Source of the DNA: Clostridia bacterium
Lineage (GTDB): Bacteria; Bacillota; Clostridia; Oscillospirales; CAG-272
Reading direction: 5' to 3'
NCBI GenBank assembly: GCA_017540175.1
Contig: JAFYBN010000028.1
Location: 1 to 40,450 of the forward strand
Length of the DNA: 40,450 nucleotides
Positions 39,456 to 40,450 of the stretch are shown here, in pieces. The notes below the pieces were generated by a model. The model saw nothing but the letters and a program-made list of their open reading frames with translations. It was not told the DNA's origin and made no database searches. Within the stretch, counting starts at the first letter, position 1; every line of letters begins with the position of its first letter. The position numbers were made by a program, and so were the translations under genes.

Positions 39456-40196
39456 ATGAATTCCGAATTGCTGATGGACCTGAAAACCCGCCTTCACGAG
39501 GCGAAACACGCCGTGTTTTTCGGCGGCGCGGGCATGTCCACCGCGAGCGGCATCCCGGATTTCCGCGGCTCGCAGGGGCTGTATACGACGAGCCGGGAGT
39601 CCTCGCCGGAATATCTTCTGAGCGTGACCTGCCTCCGCCGCGAGCCACAGCGCTTCTTTGATTATTATCGCTCTGCCATTTTGTATCATGACGCCGCGCC
39701 CAACGCCGCGCACCGCGCGCTCGCGAAGCTCGAGAAGGACGGCGTTTTGAAGGCGCTCATCACCCAGAACATCGACGGCCTGCATCAGGCGGGCGGAAGC
39801 CGGCGCGTGCTCGAGCTGCACGGTTCGGTCGCGCGGGCGTACTGCGCGAAATGCGGAAAAGAGATCGACAGTGACGTGATCGCAGAGGAAAAGAGCGTCC
39901 CGCGCTGCCCGGACTGCGGCGGCGTCGTCCGACCCGACGTTGTGCTGTACGGGGAATATCTTCCCGAAGACGTGTTCGAGGACGCGGTGAGGGAGATCGG
40001 GGAGGCGGACTTTCTGCTCGTCGGCGGCTCCTCGCTCACGGTCCAGCCCGCGGCGTCCCTCGTCGAGTCCTTCATCCGCCGGGACGCGGGACCGCTCGCA
40101 ATCCTCAACAAGACCCCGACCGATTACGACGCGTGGGCGGACTTCCTCGTCCGCGACCCGGTCGAGGAGGTTTTGCCGATCCTCGCGGGGGAATGA
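39456..40196 (+). CDS. NAD-dependent protein deacylase, Sir2 family
   Basis: Predicted 246-residue sirtuin removing acetyl or other acyl groups from lysines using NAD+. Motifs: FFGGAGMSTASGIPDFRGSQ (NAD loop), ITQNIDGLHQAGGS (Gln-Asn-Ile-Asp), the catalytic His in VLELHGSVARAYC, zinc Cys pairs CAKCGKEI and CPDCGGVV, RPDVVLYGEYLP, and LLVGGSSLTVQPAASL. The sequence lacks the Tyr/Arg pair typical of desuccinylating class III sirtuins at the position after GLY, so deacetylase is more likely. The start at 39456 follows GAGGAGGG. It is the last gene of the window; structured noncoding DNA follows. Confidence 0.94.
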   Translation: MNSELLMDLKTRLHEAKHAVFFGGAGMSTASGIPDFRGSQGLYTTSRESSPEYLLSVTCLRREPQRFFDYYRSAILYHDAAPNAAHRALAKLEKDGVLKALITQNIDGLHQAGGSRRVLELHGSVARAYCAKCGKEIDSDVIAEEKSVPRCPDCGGVVRPDVVLYGEYLPEDVFEDAVREIGEADFLLVGGSSLTVQPAASLVESFIRRDAGPLAILNKTPTDYDAWADFLVRDPVEEVLPILAGE

Positions 40197-40218
40197 TCCG
40201 CAGTGAACAGAATAAAAC

Positions 40219-40450
40219 GGGGCTGTCGCAAATAGGCCAAAAGTTTTCGCCCGCCTTTTTCAAAATGGCGTCCGGGGATGCGAGGCATCCCCCGGTGTCG
40301 GGACGGAGTCCTGACCCGAGGTCCCGAGATTCGCGCGGAGCGCGAACTCTCCGACCTCGGAACACCCAAGACTTTGAAAGAGTTCCTCTTTTTGGTCCTT
40401 TTGGGTTCAGCTTGCTGAACCGGCTCCTCTGATAAAGGAGAAAAAGGACG
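40219..40450. other. Noncoding region with several strong hairpins (possible mobile element end)
   Basis: No supportable gene. In order: GGGGCTGTCGCAAA (40219-40232), a sequence of the kind seen at ends of some insertion sequences; hairpin GGGGATGC-GAG-GCATCCCC (40274-40292); a long hairpin 40316-40360 with outer arms CCGAGGTC/GACCTCGG, a middle GAGA/TCTC and inner arms TTCGCGC/GCGCGAA, about 19 pairs in all with a three-base loop; and GGTTCAGC-TT-GCTGAACC (40404-40421). The density of perfect inverted repeats is far above the rest of the window. The element continues past the window edge. It could be a transposon end, a REP/MITE-like element or a structured RNA. Confidence 0.6.

Overview
The window reads as a chromosome segment of a GC-rich, spore-forming, anaerobic member of the Clostridia. 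Evidence for this is the spoIIAA-spoIIAB-sigF operon, spoVAC, a CotH-type protein, an Nfn-type electron-bifurcating transhydrogenase pair, a pyrophosphate-type phosphofructokinase, strong GGAGG ribosome binding sites, and sigma-A promoters that nearly all have an exact 17-bp spacer. TGA, TAA and TGG are used in the standard way. I see no phage, CRISPR array or complete insertion sequence. Most of the window is housekeeping.

Left part (1-11.7 kb): a cut-off membrane protein on the minus strand; trmB; a two-gene unit resembling the uncharacterised DUF6323/DUF6179 pair; an AGCS amino acid symporter whose 3' end overlaps that unit; a CotH lipoprotein; the NfnA/NfnB pair; a surface-anchored phosphodiester glycosidase with a proline/glutamate repeat stalk; a lone spoVAC; and a small zinc-ribbon protein.

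Middle (11.7-30.7 kb): tRNA-Thr(CGT), murI, a 672-residue lipoprotein with five related Trp-containing modules, a M20C dipeptidase, ispD-ispF (ATGA overlap), rpe, prs-argS-yebC, a MATE exporter, pyrophosphate-type PFK, the spoIIA operon, a small lipoprotein and polA. The polA proofreading domain looks inactive.

Right part (30.7-40.45 kb): a minus-strand cluster made of a clan GH-D-like glycosidase, a GH5 glycosidase and a PHP-domain protein. It lies opposite a two-gene heterodimeric ABC exporter with one degenerate and one canonical ATP site. After these come a tiny membrane protein with calcium-loop repeats, a YhaM-like HD exonuclease and a Sir2 deacylase. The window ends in unusually structured noncoding DNA.

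The observations most worth checking are these. (1) The GH5 gene has one in-frame TGA exactly where the family has Trp, while the rest of the gene, its ribosome binding site and its catalytic residues are intact. (2) Two intergenic regions carry face-to-face promoters; one appears to drive antisense RNA across trmB, the other sits between the glycosidase cluster and the ABC exporter. (3) An inverted repeat places the sigF ribosome binding site inside a hairpin. (4) The last 230 bases hold a 19-bp-stem hairpin and several others. I did not find a clearly new multi-gene system; the DUF6323/DUF6179 pair and the glycosidase/PHP cluster are the least understood units.
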